Assembly: GCF_015668515.1 (NCBI RefSeq)
Contig: NZ_JADPFO010000006.1
Location: 39,973 to 103,972, forward strand
DNA: 64,000 nucleotides
Direction: 5' to 3'
From: Paraclostridium tenue
GTDB lineage: Bacteria; Bacillota; Clostridia; Peptostreptococcales; Peptostreptococcaceae
Below are positions 46,010 to 54,441 of the stretch, in pieces. The stretch's first letter is position 1. Each line of letters starts with the position of its first letter. The notes under the pieces are model-generated. The model was not told the DNA's origin and ran no database searches. It was given only the letters and a program-made list of their open reading frames with translations. The translations under genes and the position numbers were made by a program.

Positions 46010-47680
46010 TTATAATTGATTTATATATTCCTTCAATTTACTTTTTAATTCTTCTCTCTCATATTCACTTATATATATCTCTTTAGAATTTTCAAATATA
46101 CCTTGATTTGCTTTTATTATTTCTTTACTAGCTTCACTATAAATTTTTAGTAACCTATTTTTTATATCATCTTTTATACTTTCCTTAAAATTTTCTATAT
46201 CTTTTATTATTTCATTACTTAACTGTTCTTTCTTCAATTTATCATATATAACTTTACCTATTCCACCTGTTAAAGTACCTGCTAAAAGTAATGGTGGACA
46301 ATAAGTAAGCATTGCAGCTCCTACAGTTAAACTCTGAGCTGATGTTCCTAAGGCTGCTGCATACATTGCTACAGCACTCCCTGATGTAGCTCCAAGTATA
46401 GCTCCTGTTCCTATTGTAGCTAGCATTTCATTTATATTTATATTTTCTTCATTTAATTTTACTTTTGGCAATTCTATATTGTAATTTTTATAATCTATAG
46501 TATCTATAAATTCTCTTATATTTTTATTTGTTATATAGTTTACTTCCTTTATACACTCATCCCATTCTTTAAAAAACATTTCATCTAATTCTAATTTTTT
46601 ATCATTTATAACATTATTTATATAATTATCATTTATATATTCATTTGTTATATCTATACTTTTATTTATTCTGCTTATTTCTTCAAATAAAAATACTTTA
46701 TCTATCCACTCATTTATTTCAAATTCCATTTTAGCTTGTATATAATCAAATTTATTCTCAAGTAATTTTTTATGATTTATTATTTCAGATTCTACCATTT
46801 CTAATGATTTTAAATAATCATAGTGATAAATTTTTTCCTTATGTTTTAAGGCTTCAATTGAAGATTTTACACTTTCTATTTTTAGACTGTCATTTTTGTT
46901 GCTAACTTCATTTAAAAATTCTAAAAGCTTACTAAAGTTATCTTTCAATATCTGAGGATAATCTATTACCATATCATTTTCTTTGACCATAGCATTCTTA
47001 CTTATAGTATGTTGATACTCTAAATATGATGATATTATAAAAAATTTATCTATATATACACTATATTCATCATTAATATAATCTAAAATTTCTTCATAAT
47101 CACTTTCTAATAAATCTGCTTTATTTAATATACCTACTATAGGTTTACCATAAGATGAAATTAAATCCACAGCTTCTTTAATATCCTCCTGCCCTATATG
47201 AGTTGAGTCAAATACAAATAATATCAAATCTGCACTTTGTATATATTTTATAGATTTTTTTTCATTTTCTTTTGTTATACTCTTTAGCCCTGGAGTATCA
47301 ACTATACTAATATTTTTCAAAATTTCCGAATTAACGCCTATATTTACACAATTACAATCTATATCATAACTATATTCACTGTTATAGTGTAAATTTATTA
47401 TATTTGATGTGGCTTCTAATACATCTACTTCTGAAACTTCTTTTCCTATAATAGAATTTACTAATGTAGATTTACCTGATTTAACTTCTCCCATAATAAC
47501 TATTTTAAAAGTTGTAAATGGCTTATCTAAAAGTATATCCAAGTTATTCATAACATCTTCTAGATTATGAACTATGATTTTTTTAAACGGTATATTCCTT
47601 TCCTTTGATAAATAATTTCTAATTGGAGATTCTATTAAAGTATATTTTATTTCCTCAATATAACTATTTAAATTATCCAT
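46010..47680 (-). CDS. Dynamin-like GTPase with glycine-rich membrane segment
   Basis: About 556 residues. The G domain has IMGEVKSGKSTLVNSI (G1, about 64-77), VDTPGLKSI (G3) and LNKADLL (G4), with a Thr-rich switch (EATSNIINL). Long helical stalk segments follow. A hydrophobic Gly/Ala-rich region (TIGTGAILGATSGSAVAMY and beyond, about residues 425-485) is a likely membrane paddle. This is the bacterial dynamin-like plan. The start at 47680 (ATG after GGGGGG) overlaps the upstream gene by a few bases; ATG 47686 is an alternative. It probably acts with the upstream GTPase on membranes. Confidence 0.85.
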   Translation of the reverse strand: MDNLNSYIEEIKYTLIESPIRNYLSKERNIPFKKIIVHNLEDVMNNLDILLDKPFTTFKIVIMGEVKSGKSTLVNSIIGKEVSEVDVLEATSNIINLHYNSEYSYDIDCNCVNIGVNSEILKNISIVDTPGLKSITKENEKKSIKYIQSADLILFVFDSTHIGQEDIKEAVDLISSYGKPIVGILNKADLLESDYEEILDYINDEYSVYIDKFFIISSYLEYQHTISKNAMVKENDMVIDYPQILKDNFSKLLEFLNEVSNKNDSLKIESVKSSIEALKHKEKIYHYDYLKSLEMVESEIINHKKLLENKFDYIQAKMEFEINEWIDKVFLFEEISRINKSIDITNEYINDNYINNVINDKKLELDEMFFKEWDECIKEVNYITNKNIREFIDTIDYKNYNIELPKVKLNEENININEMLATIGTGAILGATSGSAVAMYAAALGTSAQSLTVGAAMLTYCPPLLLAGTLTGGIGKVIYDKLKKEQLSNEIIKDIENFKESIKDDIKNRLLKIYSEASKEIIKANQGIFENSKEIYISEYEREELKSKLKEYINQL

Positions 47681-49355
47681 TGTCATCCCCCCATTTTTTT
47701 AATATACTATCTATATTATTTATATATATTAAATGATCTTTTATTAATTCATAATCTGTATACTTTCTTCTAAATGATGTATTCCTTTTATTAATTAAAA
47801 TCTGTTCTAATTCCAATATCTTTTTAAATACATTTTCATTAATTATATTTTTTAATGTATTTATGCTATTTTTAATCGTATAAATTTTTCTTTCATTATT
47901 TCGTTTTTTCTTAATTATATTTAAATCAATAGTATTTTTATTGCTACTTATTTTATATTCTAATATCAAATTCTCTAAATTTGTCGTTTCTTTAATCTTA
48001 ACTATATTAAATTCTAAGTTTAACTTACATTCATCAGAGTCCGTATCAAATATAGATATATTTTTTAAGTAGTTATACATTTTAGTCATTTCACTTACAA
48101 TTATATATTCTAAATTATTCAGTTCAATTTTTATATTATTTGATATTAAGTTGTCAAAAGATATAAATTTATTAATGTGATTTAATAAGTAATTTCTAAT
48201 TATATCAATTTCCTCATCTAATATTCTTTTTGCTTCATCAAATTTATATATATCAGAATATAAATTTCTCTTGTAATTATTAATCTCTTTTATTATTTTA
48301 TTGCTCATTAACTTTAAATTTTTAAATTTAGATCTTATTTGCATATCCTCAGAATATCGTTTGAAATTTATATCTATACTATCTTTTAAACCCTTTATAT
48401 TACTAGATTCTATAAGATTTTTATCATTTTTTATATATCCTTTTATAGCTTCTTTAGATGATATTAAAACTATATCTTTAAAATAATTAAAATATAGCTT
48501 ATTTATTTTATCTTTAACTTTAAATAAATCATTTTCTTTCTTTTTTATAATATCAATTTTATTAACTACGCAGATTATGTTATTGTTTTTATTATGTATT
48601 AAATAATTTTCTTTTAATTCATTTAGCAAGTCATTACTCGATTTCGAGACTATATTTTGACTATCTAAAACCCAAATAACTCCATCTGCTCGTTTATAAT
48701 AATCTATCATGCGTTTTTTAGTATTTTTTAATAAATTCTGATTTAAACCTGGAGTATCTACTATGATAAATTCATTTAATATACCTTCCTTATTTATATA
48801 GTGTCTGACTTCTGATATATTTGATTTGTATAAATACTTATCTTCTAGATATTTTTTATATAACTTTAATTCTTCAATTTTTAAATTTTTGCCATTTTTA
48901 TATTTTTGAAATTCGTTTTTTGCAAAAATTTTTGAATCTTTAGATTTAATTTCTTCATTTTTTAGTATTTCATTTCCTTTTTCATAGCTAAAACTCTGAA
49001 AACTATCATCATCATAAATAATTTCTATTTTCCTGTCATTTGAATGTATAAGTAAATCTAATTTCCATGTATTTGGAATATCTTTAGTTTGTAATATATT
49101 ATCTTCTAATAACGAATTTATAATAGTTGATTTTCCATATTTACCTGGGCCTATAACAAATAATAGAAATGGTTTTTTAAGTTCTTTTATATTTTTGAAA
49201 GTTTCATTAATTTCTTTTTCAATTATAGTTGTAAGTTCATAAGTTTGACTTGATTTGCTAAAAATTTGTATCTTTATATTTTTTATATTATGATTTAGTA
49301 ATTCAATATTGTAAACTATTTCTTCATAAACTTTATCTCTATTTGAATAATTCAT
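47673..49355 (-). CDS. Dynamin-like GTPase without clear membrane segment
   Basis: A 560-residue partner. The G domain has VIGPGKYGKSTIINSL (G1, about 68-83), IVDTPGLNQN (G3) and VVNKIDIIKK (G4), and a long, Lys/Asn/Ile-rich helical remainder with coiled-coil character. I see no hydrophobic paddle comparable with that of its neighbour, so the pair is asymmetric. The two frames overlap by at least eight bases, which suggests fixed stoichiometry. Very A/T-rich codon use. A function in membrane repair, division, or phage defence is possible but not shown. Confidence 0.82.
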   Translation of the reverse strand: MNYSNRDKVYEEIVYNIELLNHNIKNIKIQIFSKSSQTYELTTIIEKEINETFKNIKELKKPFLLFVIGPGKYGKSTIINSLLEDNILQTKDIPNTWKLDLLIHSNDRKIEIIYDDDSFQSFSYEKGNEILKNEEIKSKDSKIFAKNEFQKYKNGKNLKIEELKLYKKYLEDKYLYKSNISEVRHYINKEGILNEFIIVDTPGLNQNLLKNTKKRMIDYYKRADGVIWVLDSQNIVSKSSNDLLNELKENYLIHNKNNNIICVVNKIDIIKKKENDLFKVKDKINKLYFNYFKDIVLISSKEAIKGYIKNDKNLIESSNIKGLKDSIDINFKRYSEDMQIRSKFKNLKLMSNKIIKEINNYKRNLYSDIYKFDEAKRILDEEIDIIRNYLLNHINKFISFDNLISNNIKIELNNLEYIIVSEMTKMYNYLKNISIFDTDSDECKLNLEFNIVKIKETTNLENLILEYKISSNKNTIDLNIIKKKRNNERKIYTIKNSINTLKNIINENVFKKILELEQILINKRNTSFRRKYTDYELIKDHLIYINNIDSILKKWGDDNG

Positions 49356-49480
49356 ATTATCAACCCTCGAAAATGAGTTTATTTTATATACATAATTATA
49401 TTAATGACATATCAGTTTTTATGATTTATTTAGTTGAAAAGTTAGTTTAATAATTTATATATAATTATTTTAGGTATAAA

Positions 49481-49524
49481 AAAGCATGTATATAATTTAA
49501 ATAAAAATTATATACATGCTTTTA
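49481..49524 (-). terminator. Terminator after sigma factor gene
   Basis: AAAAGCATGTATATAATTT pairs perfectly with AAATTATATACATGCTTTT around a 6-base loop. The right arm is repeated once more at 49540-49558, nearer the gene. Confidence 0.8.
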
Positions 49525-49567
49525 ATAAATTTTAATAAAAATTATATACATGCTTTTAATAAATTTT
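49500..49567. repeat. 34-bp tandem direct repeat (two copies) over a terminator arm
   Basis: The 34-base unit that starts AATAAAAATTATATACATGC and ends AATAAATTTT occurs at 49500-49533 and again at 49534-49567, without spacer. A shortened third copy runs into the sigma factor coding end (AATAAAAATGCTTT). The unit carries one arm of the terminator. Confidence 0.8.
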
Positions 49568-50450
49568 AATAAAAATGCTTTAATTGCTTTAATCTACTTG
49601 GATGTCTCAACTTTCTTATGGCTTTTGCCTCTATTTGCCTTATTCTCTCTCTAGTAACTCCAAATACTTTTCCTATTTCCTCTAGAGTTTTAGGTATATC
49701 ATCATCTAACCCAAATCTCATCCTTAAAACTTTTTGTTCTTGTTCACTAAGTCCTGTTAACAGTTCATCTATTTTTTCTCTTAGATTATGTTGTTCTACC
49801 TCATGCATAACTACATCCCCAAAATATGCATCTGATGGTATAAACTCAACTAAACTACTATCCTCATCTTCTTTGATAGGGGTATCTAGTGATATTATAT
49901 TTTTATCTCTTTTAAGTAAATCTATAATTTTTTCAAGTTCTATATCACATGCAATTGCTAGTTCTTCTAGATTTGGCTCTCTTTGAAGTTCTAACGATAG
50001 CTCTTGTTTTTTTCTTTTAACAAAGTTAATTCTTTGATGAAGGTGAACAGGTATTCTAATAGTATTTTCGCAATCATCTATATATCTAGTTATACTTTGT
50101 TTTATCCACCATGTAGCATAAGTACTGAACTTATATCCTTTTTTATAATCATATTTTTCTACAGCTTTTATAAGTCCTATATTTCCTGCTTGAATCAAAT
50201 CCAGCATATCAATATTTTCTTTTCTATATTTTTTAGCAATACTAACAACTAGTCTATAGTTTGCATTAATAAATTCTTCTTTAGCTCCTATAAATGATTC
50301 ATCTATCTTTTTTGCTAACTCAATCTCTTCTACTGCGGACAACATCTTGTACTCTTCAATCTCTTTTAAGTACATTTTCATAGCATTTGATGAATTTGAT
50401 GAGTCACTATAAATATAATTTTCATAAGTATTTTCTCTCTTAGCCCCCAT
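49566..50450 (-). CDS. RpoD/SigA-family sigma factor, short form
   Basis: A 294-residue sigma-70 factor. It has region 1.2 ([14 protein letters not shown]), region 2 ([33 protein letters not shown]), region 3 and region 4 with the helix-turn-helix [20 protein letters not shown]. It lacks region 1.1 and is shorter than a typical housekeeping RpoD (about 340-380), so it looks like a group 2 paralogue or a compact SigA. No dnaG lies beside it, unlike the usual rpoD context. The ATG follows GAAGGGGTAGATT. Its own promoter is at 50537-50565. Confidence 0.88.
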   Translation of the reverse strand: MGAKRENTYENYIYSDSSNSSNAMKMYLKEIEEYKMLSAVEEIELAKKIDESFIGAKEEFINANYRLVVSIAKKYRKENIDMLDLIQAGNIGLIKAVEKYDYKKGYKFSTYATWWIKQSITRYIDDCENTIRIPVHLHQRINFVKRKKQELSLELQREPNLEELAIACDIELEKIIDLLKRDKNIISLDTPIKEDEDSSLVEFIPSDAYFGDVVMHEVEQHNLREKIDELLTGLSEQEQKVLRMRFGLDDDIPKTLEEIGKVFGVTRERIRQIEAKAIRKLRHPSRLKQLKHFY

Positions 50451-50536
50451 AATCTACCCCTTCTATCTCTAATAATTTGTTAATCAAGTTAAAAAAATTC
50501 CTATAGTTTCATCCTCATGTTAATAGTATGTAATCA

Positions 50537-50565
50537 CTATTAAAAAAATACTTTTTACTTGTCAA
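50537..50565 (-). promoter_or_regulatory. Sigma-A promoter of the sigma factor gene
   Basis: On the minus strand TTGACA (50560-50565) and TAATAG (50537-50542) lie 17 bases apart, about 85 bases before the gene start. Confidence 0.6.
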
Positions 50566-50671
50566 CAAATTCCTGTATCTATTATTCTACATCTACCTTG
50601 CAAAACCCTTGATTTTTTTTATATTTTTTTAAAATAATATTATATTATCTTAATTTATCCATAAAAAGAAC

Positions 50672-50698
50672 AAAAGACTGCACATTGTGCAGTCTTTT
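50672..50698. terminator. Isolated hairpin terminator
   Basis: A 12-13 base perfect stem (AAAAGACTGCACA/TGTGCAGTCTTTT) with a T-run on either side. No known gene ends here, which is why a small RNA is proposed. Confidence 0.75.
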
Positions 50699-50775
50699 AT
50701 CCTCGAACGACAAAGTTAAATCCCAATTAATAAATCCAATAATAAACTTGCCCCTAAATTACGGTAAAATATTAA
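50672..50775 (-). ncRNA. Candidate small RNA with strong terminator
   Basis: Between the terminator of the next gene (50809-50836) and the sigma gene promoter lies an isolated strong hairpin, AAAAGACTGCAC paired with GTGCAGTCTTTT (50672-50698). No open frame precedes it. On the minus strand an extended -10 (TGTTATAAT, about 50779-50787) would start a transcript of about 100 bases ending at this hairpin. It contains GGGGCAAGTTT and AACTTTGTCG, which can pair imperfectly. There is no match to an RNA family that I know. Confidence 0.3.
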
Positions 50776-50808
50776 TGAGATTATAACAAATTTATAATAC
50801 CATTAATA

Positions 50809-50836
50809 AAAGGGGTTAGTCAAGCTAATCCCCTTT
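50809..50836 (-). terminator. Terminator after HsdR-N-like gene
   Basis: AAAGGGGTTAG pairs perfectly with CTAATCCCCTTT around a 5-base loop, just past the stop of the leftward gene. Confidence 0.85.
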
Positions 50837-50863
50837 ATCATCATAAATTTAAGACAATTTTTA

Positions 50864-51376
50864 TTATTTATGATCGTGTCCACATCCGCAGCTTCCACCA
50901 CAACACTCATGGTCATCACCATGACTGTGATCATGTCCGCATCCACATTCATGACTTGCCTCATGTTCTTTTATTTGTTCTTCCATGTCGAAAAACTCTT
51001 TTACCATAACATCGTATTCTGGAAGAGCTTCTTCTGTATCATACTCTTCACCTGTCCAATTTGCATACATCATTTCATTTCCATTAGTTAAAACAGCTCT
51101 TCCTGCTAAAGTTATATTGTCTACATCTTCTAAGAAGTTTACTGCTTCTTGTGCTTCTTCTCCTTGAAGTGGAGTCTCTTCATCTAAACATTTTATTATC
51201 ATAACTGGCGCATAAAAATCTTCTCTATCTTTTACATTTACCATTATATCTATAACACCTTGTGCACCTTCTTCAAACTCTGATAATGCTACATCTGTAT
51301 CTATCATCTCTTGTGGAACATATAAATCTTCCATTAAGTATTTTATAACTCTGTCTTTTACTAATTCTTTTGACAT
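50864..51376 (-). CDS. HsdR-N-terminal-like protein with Cys/His-rich metal tail
   Basis: A 170-residue protein. Residues 1-135 resemble the stand-alone HsdR N-terminal domain family (PD-(D/E)XK fold): IKYLMEDLYVPQEMI, GVIDIMVNV, then LTNGNEMMYANWTGEEYD. Where an active nuclease has VECK, this reads MIIKCLDE, so the catalytic Glu and Lys seem lost. The last 29 residues hold six Cys and seven His (ECGCGHDHSHGDDH and CGCGHDHK) and probably bind metal. I start it at ATG 51376 after AAAGGAGAAAAATT. It stands alone with no restriction or modification partner. Confidence 0.65.
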   Translation of the reverse strand: MSKELVKDRVIKYLMEDLYVPQEMIDTDVALSEFEEGAQGVIDIMVNVKDREDFYAPVMIIKCLDEETPLQGEEAQEAVNFLEDVDNITLAGRAVLTNGNEMMYANWTGEEYDTEEALPEYDVMVKEFFDMEEQIKEHEASHECGCGHDHSHGDDHECCGGSCGCGHDHK

Positions 51377-51596
51377 AATTTTTCTCCTTTCATCTTTTAC
51401 CATTATTACCTTTTTATAGTATAACATATTTTTAGTTATTTGAATTAAATAACTAGATATCTTGCTTATTTTATCTAATTTATAAGATTTATTAACCTTA
51501 TACCCATCAATATATTTTTTACTCTTTATTTTAAATTTATACCCTATTTTATTACATAATTGTAATTTATATATATTGTTTACATAACTTTACATT

Positions 51597-51673
51597 ACCT
51601 ATGAGTTGAGATCTATGTTATGATAATAAATATCCAAGGGGTAACCATACTTCATAGGTTACAAAATAGTAAC
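51597..51673 (+). promoter_or_regulatory. Interlocking inverted repeats upstream of CAP-domain gene
   Basis: Three stems share bases: ACCTATGA (51597-51604) with TCATAGGT (51652-51659); GTAACC (51641-51646) with GGTTAC (51657-51662); GTTAC (51658-51662) with GTAAC (51669-51673), the last followed by ATTTTT. This could be a leader that switches between folds, or overlapping operators if transcription starts inside it (GATAAT at 51622-51627). Confidence 0.35.
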
Positions 51674-51719
51674 ATTTTTAGAAAATTCATTTATAAATAT
51701 TTCAGAAGAGGTGACTTAC

Positions 51720-52574
51720 ATGAACAAAAGATTAAAAACATTGTTATCATTAGGTGTAGTGTCTGTATTAAGTGCTTGTGCTACACTTCCTATTAATGCA
51801 ACATCAAACGAAACAATCAATAAAAAACTGTATTGCGAAAAATCTGGACATAAAGAATATATATGTATATATGTTAAAGGAAAAGATTGTTCTGCTCCAG
51901 TAAAACCTTTAAACTATTTAATTCAAGATTTAATAAACGGTAATTTAAAATGTAGTAAAGTTAATTTATCTAATAATATAGATACTACTTCAAATAAAAA
52001 GGTAGAAGATACTACATACTCTAATAGGGAGTCTAATTCTAAAACTATTTCTACTGAGAATAAAACATCTACTAATACTATAGATAAAAGTAATTCTCAA
52101 AATGAATCAGCAAATACTTCATCAAAAAAATCAGAGTCTAAACCTGAAACTACTCCTACTGAGAATAAAGTTTCTACTCCATCAGGAAATTTCTCAAGTT
52201 TCCAAAAAGAAGTTTTAGATTTAGTAAATGTAGAAAGAACTAACAGAGGTTTACAACCACTTAAATTTAATAATGAATTGTCAAATGTAGCTACTAAAAA
52301 ATCTCAAGATATGATAGATAGAAATTACTTTGATCATACATCTCCAACTTATGGTTCTCCTTTTGATATGATGAAGCAATTTGGAATAAGCTATCGTGCA
52401 GCTGGTGAAAATATAGCTATGGGACAAAAAACACCAAAAGAAGTAATGAATTCATGGATGAATTCACCTGGCCACAGAAAAAACATATTAAACCCTGATT
52501 TCACTGAGTTAGGTGTAGGTATAGCATCAAATGGATCATCTATATACTGGACTCAAATGTTCATAGGAAGATAA
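51720..52574 (+). CDS. CAP-domain (SCP/PR-1-like) surface protein
   Basis: A 284-residue exported protein. The signal peptide (KRLKTLLSLGVVSVLSAC) ends in a lipobox-like LSAC, so it may be a lipoprotein. A Cys-containing region (to about residue 85) and a Ser/Thr/Asn-rich linker follow. The C-terminal 125 residues form a CAP domain of the YkwD type (LDLVNVERTNRGLQPLKF, RNYFDHTSP, AAGENIAMG, SPGHRKNILNP). CAP proteins of this type occur on cell walls and spore coats; the activity is not settled. The ATG at 51720 follows AGAGGTGACTTAC. Confidence 0.88.
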   Translation: MNKRLKTLLSLGVVSVLSACATLPINATSNETINKKLYCEKSGHKEYICIYVKGKDCSAPVKPLNYLIQDLINGNLKCSKVNLSNNIDTTSNKKVEDTTYSNRESNSKTISTENKTSTNTIDKSNSQNESANTSSKKSESKPETTPTENKVSTPSGNFSSFQKEVLDLVNVERTNRGLQPLKFNNELSNVATKKSQDMIDRNYFDHTSPTYGSPFDMMKQFGISYRAAGENIAMGQKTPKEVMNSWMNSPGHRKNILNPDFTELGVGIASNGSSIYWTQMFIGR

Positions 52575-52588
52575 TCAAATTGCATTAA

Positions 52589-52619
52589 AAAAAGGTATAG
52601 TTATAAACTATACCTTTTT
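52589..52619. terminator. Bidirectional terminator between CAP gene and ABC exporter
   Basis: AAAAAGGTATAGTT pairs perfectly with AACTATACCTTTTT around a 3-base loop between convergent genes. Confidence 0.88.
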
Positions 52620-52625
52620 GTTTAA

Positions 52626-54440
52626 TTAATTATTAAATTGACTATTATAAAGTTCAGCATAAAATCTATTTTCTTTTATTAATTCTTCATGATTTCCACT
52701 TTCTATTACATTTCCATCTTTCATAACCAATATTACATCAGCATCTTTAATTGTCGATAACCTATGAGCTATTATAAAACTAGTTTTGCCCATCATCATC
52801 TTATCCATAGCTTTTTGTATGTTAATCTCGGTTCTAGTATCTATACTACTAGTAGCTTCATCAAGTATTAATATTTTAGGATTTGATATCATAGCTCTTG
52901 CTATAGTTAATAACTGCTTTTGACCTTGAGATATATTAGATCCCTCTTCATTTATTATTGTATCATATCCTTTAGGTAAAGTTTTTATAAAGTGATTTGC
53001 CTTTGCAGACTTAGCTGCATCTATTATTTCTTTATCACTTGCACCTTCTTTTCCATAAGCTATATTTTCTTTTATACTTCCTTTAAATAGCCACGTATCT
53101 TGTAGTACCATTCCAAATATTTTCCTTAAATCAGAACGTTTCATATCTTTTATATCTATATCATCTATAAGTATTTTCCCATCATTTAGTTCGTAAAATC
53201 TAAGCAATAAGTTTATAAGAGTTGTTTTTCCTGCTCCAGTTGGTCCTACGATAGCAATTTTTTGCCCAGGCTTAACTTCTAAATTCATATCTTTTATTAG
53301 AATTTTATTTTCATCATATCCAAATTTTACATGATTAAATACAACTTTGCCTTTTGGATTTTCTATTACTTTATTTTTTTTATTATCTGAAATTACTTCT
53401 TTTTCATCTAATAATTCAAAAACTCTTTCTGCAGATGCTACTGTTGACTGAATTATATTAGCTATATTTGCAGTTTGACTTATAGGTTGACTAAATTGCT
53501 TAGTATATTGAATAAACGCTTGTATATCTCCAATTTGTATACGTCCTCTAGTTACAAATATTGCCCCTATAACAGATACTAATACATATCCAATATTGCT
53601 TACAAAATTCATTATTGGCATTACCATTCCAGACATGAACTGAGCTTTCCATCCACTTTCGTATAGTTTAGTGTTTATGTATTTAAAAGCTTCTATAGAT
53701 TCATTTTCTCTATTAAATGATTTTATAATTTCATGTCCTGTATACATTTCTTCAACATGTCCATTAAGCTTGCCTATTATGTTTTGCTGCTTTATAAAAT
53801 AACCTTGGGATTTTGATATAATAGGTTTTACAAATACTATTCCCATAGGAATAGTAAACACTGTAACTATTGTCATAAGAGGACTTATAGTTAACATCAT
53901 TATTACAACTCCTATTATAGTTATAACAGATGTTATTAATTGAGTTATACTTTGTTGAAGTGTAGAACTTATATTATCTATATCATTAGTTACTTTACTT
54001 AATATTTCTCCATATGTGTGAGTATCAAAATAGCTAATTGGCAATTTATTTAGTTTTTCATATATATCTTTTCTCATATCATATACAGTTTTTTGTGCTA
54101 CTGAAACTACTATATATTGTTGCATATAATTAAAAATAGAACTAATTATATATAATACAATTAATAATATAAGTAATTTCCCTATAAAATTAAATTCTAT
54201 TTCACCTTGACCTCTCATTTTAAGTACTACGCCTTCAAATATCTTAGTTGTAGCTTTTCCAAGTATCTTAGGGCTTATTATAGAAAATAACGCACTAATT
54301 ATAGCCGTTATAATAACTAATATAATGTTTAATTTGTAAGTATTTAAATAACTAATCAATCGTTTTAAAGTACCACTAAAATCCTTAGCTTTCTGAGTTG
54401 ACACTCTTGGTCCTATTGGAGCTTGATTATTTTTACTCAT
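52626..54440 (-). CDS. ABC exporter half-transporter, subunit 2 (canonical catalytic Glu)
   Basis: A 604-residue half-transporter with six membrane helices (about residues 35-330) and a C-terminal ATPase. It has Walker A GPTGAGKTT, a non-canonical signature NISQGQKQLLT (Gln for Gly), Walker B ILILDEATSSID with the catalytic Glu, and IIAHRLSTI. It pairs with the upstream half-transporter to form a heterodimeric multidrug or lipid exporter of the YheI/YheH type. One base separates the two genes. The ATG follows AAGGAGGAGATATAAT. Confidence 0.93.
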   Translation of the reverse strand: MSKNNQAPIGPRVSTQKAKDFSGTLKRLISYLNTYKLNIILVIITAIISALFSIISPKILGKATTKIFEGVVLKMRGQGEIEFNFIGKLLILLIVLYIISSIFNYMQQYIVVSVAQKTVYDMRKDIYEKLNKLPISYFDTHTYGEILSKVTNDIDNISSTLQQSITQLITSVITIIGVVIMMLTISPLMTIVTVFTIPMGIVFVKPIISKSQGYFIKQQNIIGKLNGHVEEMYTGHEIIKSFNRENESIEAFKYINTKLYESGWKAQFMSGMVMPIMNFVSNIGYVLVSVIGAIFVTRGRIQIGDIQAFIQYTKQFSQPISQTANIANIIQSTVASAERVFELLDEKEVISDNKKNKVIENPKGKVVFNHVKFGYDENKILIKDMNLEVKPGQKIAIVGPTGAGKTTLINLLLRFYELNDGKILIDDIDIKDMKRSDLRKIFGMVLQDTWLFKGSIKENIAYGKEGASDKEIIDAAKSAKANHFIKTLPKGYDTIINEEGSNISQGQKQLLTIARAMISNPKILILDEATSSIDTRTEINIQKAMDKMMMGKTSFIIAHRLSTIKDADVILVMKDGNVIESGNHEELIKENRFYAELYNSQFNN

Positions 54441-54441
54441 A

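Noticed and set aside
49500..49567. Tandem repeat considered as a minimal CRISPR array
   Set aside because: The copies abut without spacers, the unit is very A/T-rich and no cas gene is present. It is a local duplication of a terminator arm.
46010..50450. Defence-island interpretation of the dynamin/sigma factor region
   Set aside because: No nuclease, helicase, methyltransferase, toxin or mobile-element gene is near. The pair is kept as a finding on its own, without the claim of a defence island.
51597..51673. Leader of the CAP gene considered as a c-di-AMP or c-di-GMP riboswitch
   Set aside because: It is too short for the c-di-AMP (ydaO) aptamer, and I cannot find the conserved core of either class. 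Kept only as an unnamed structured region.
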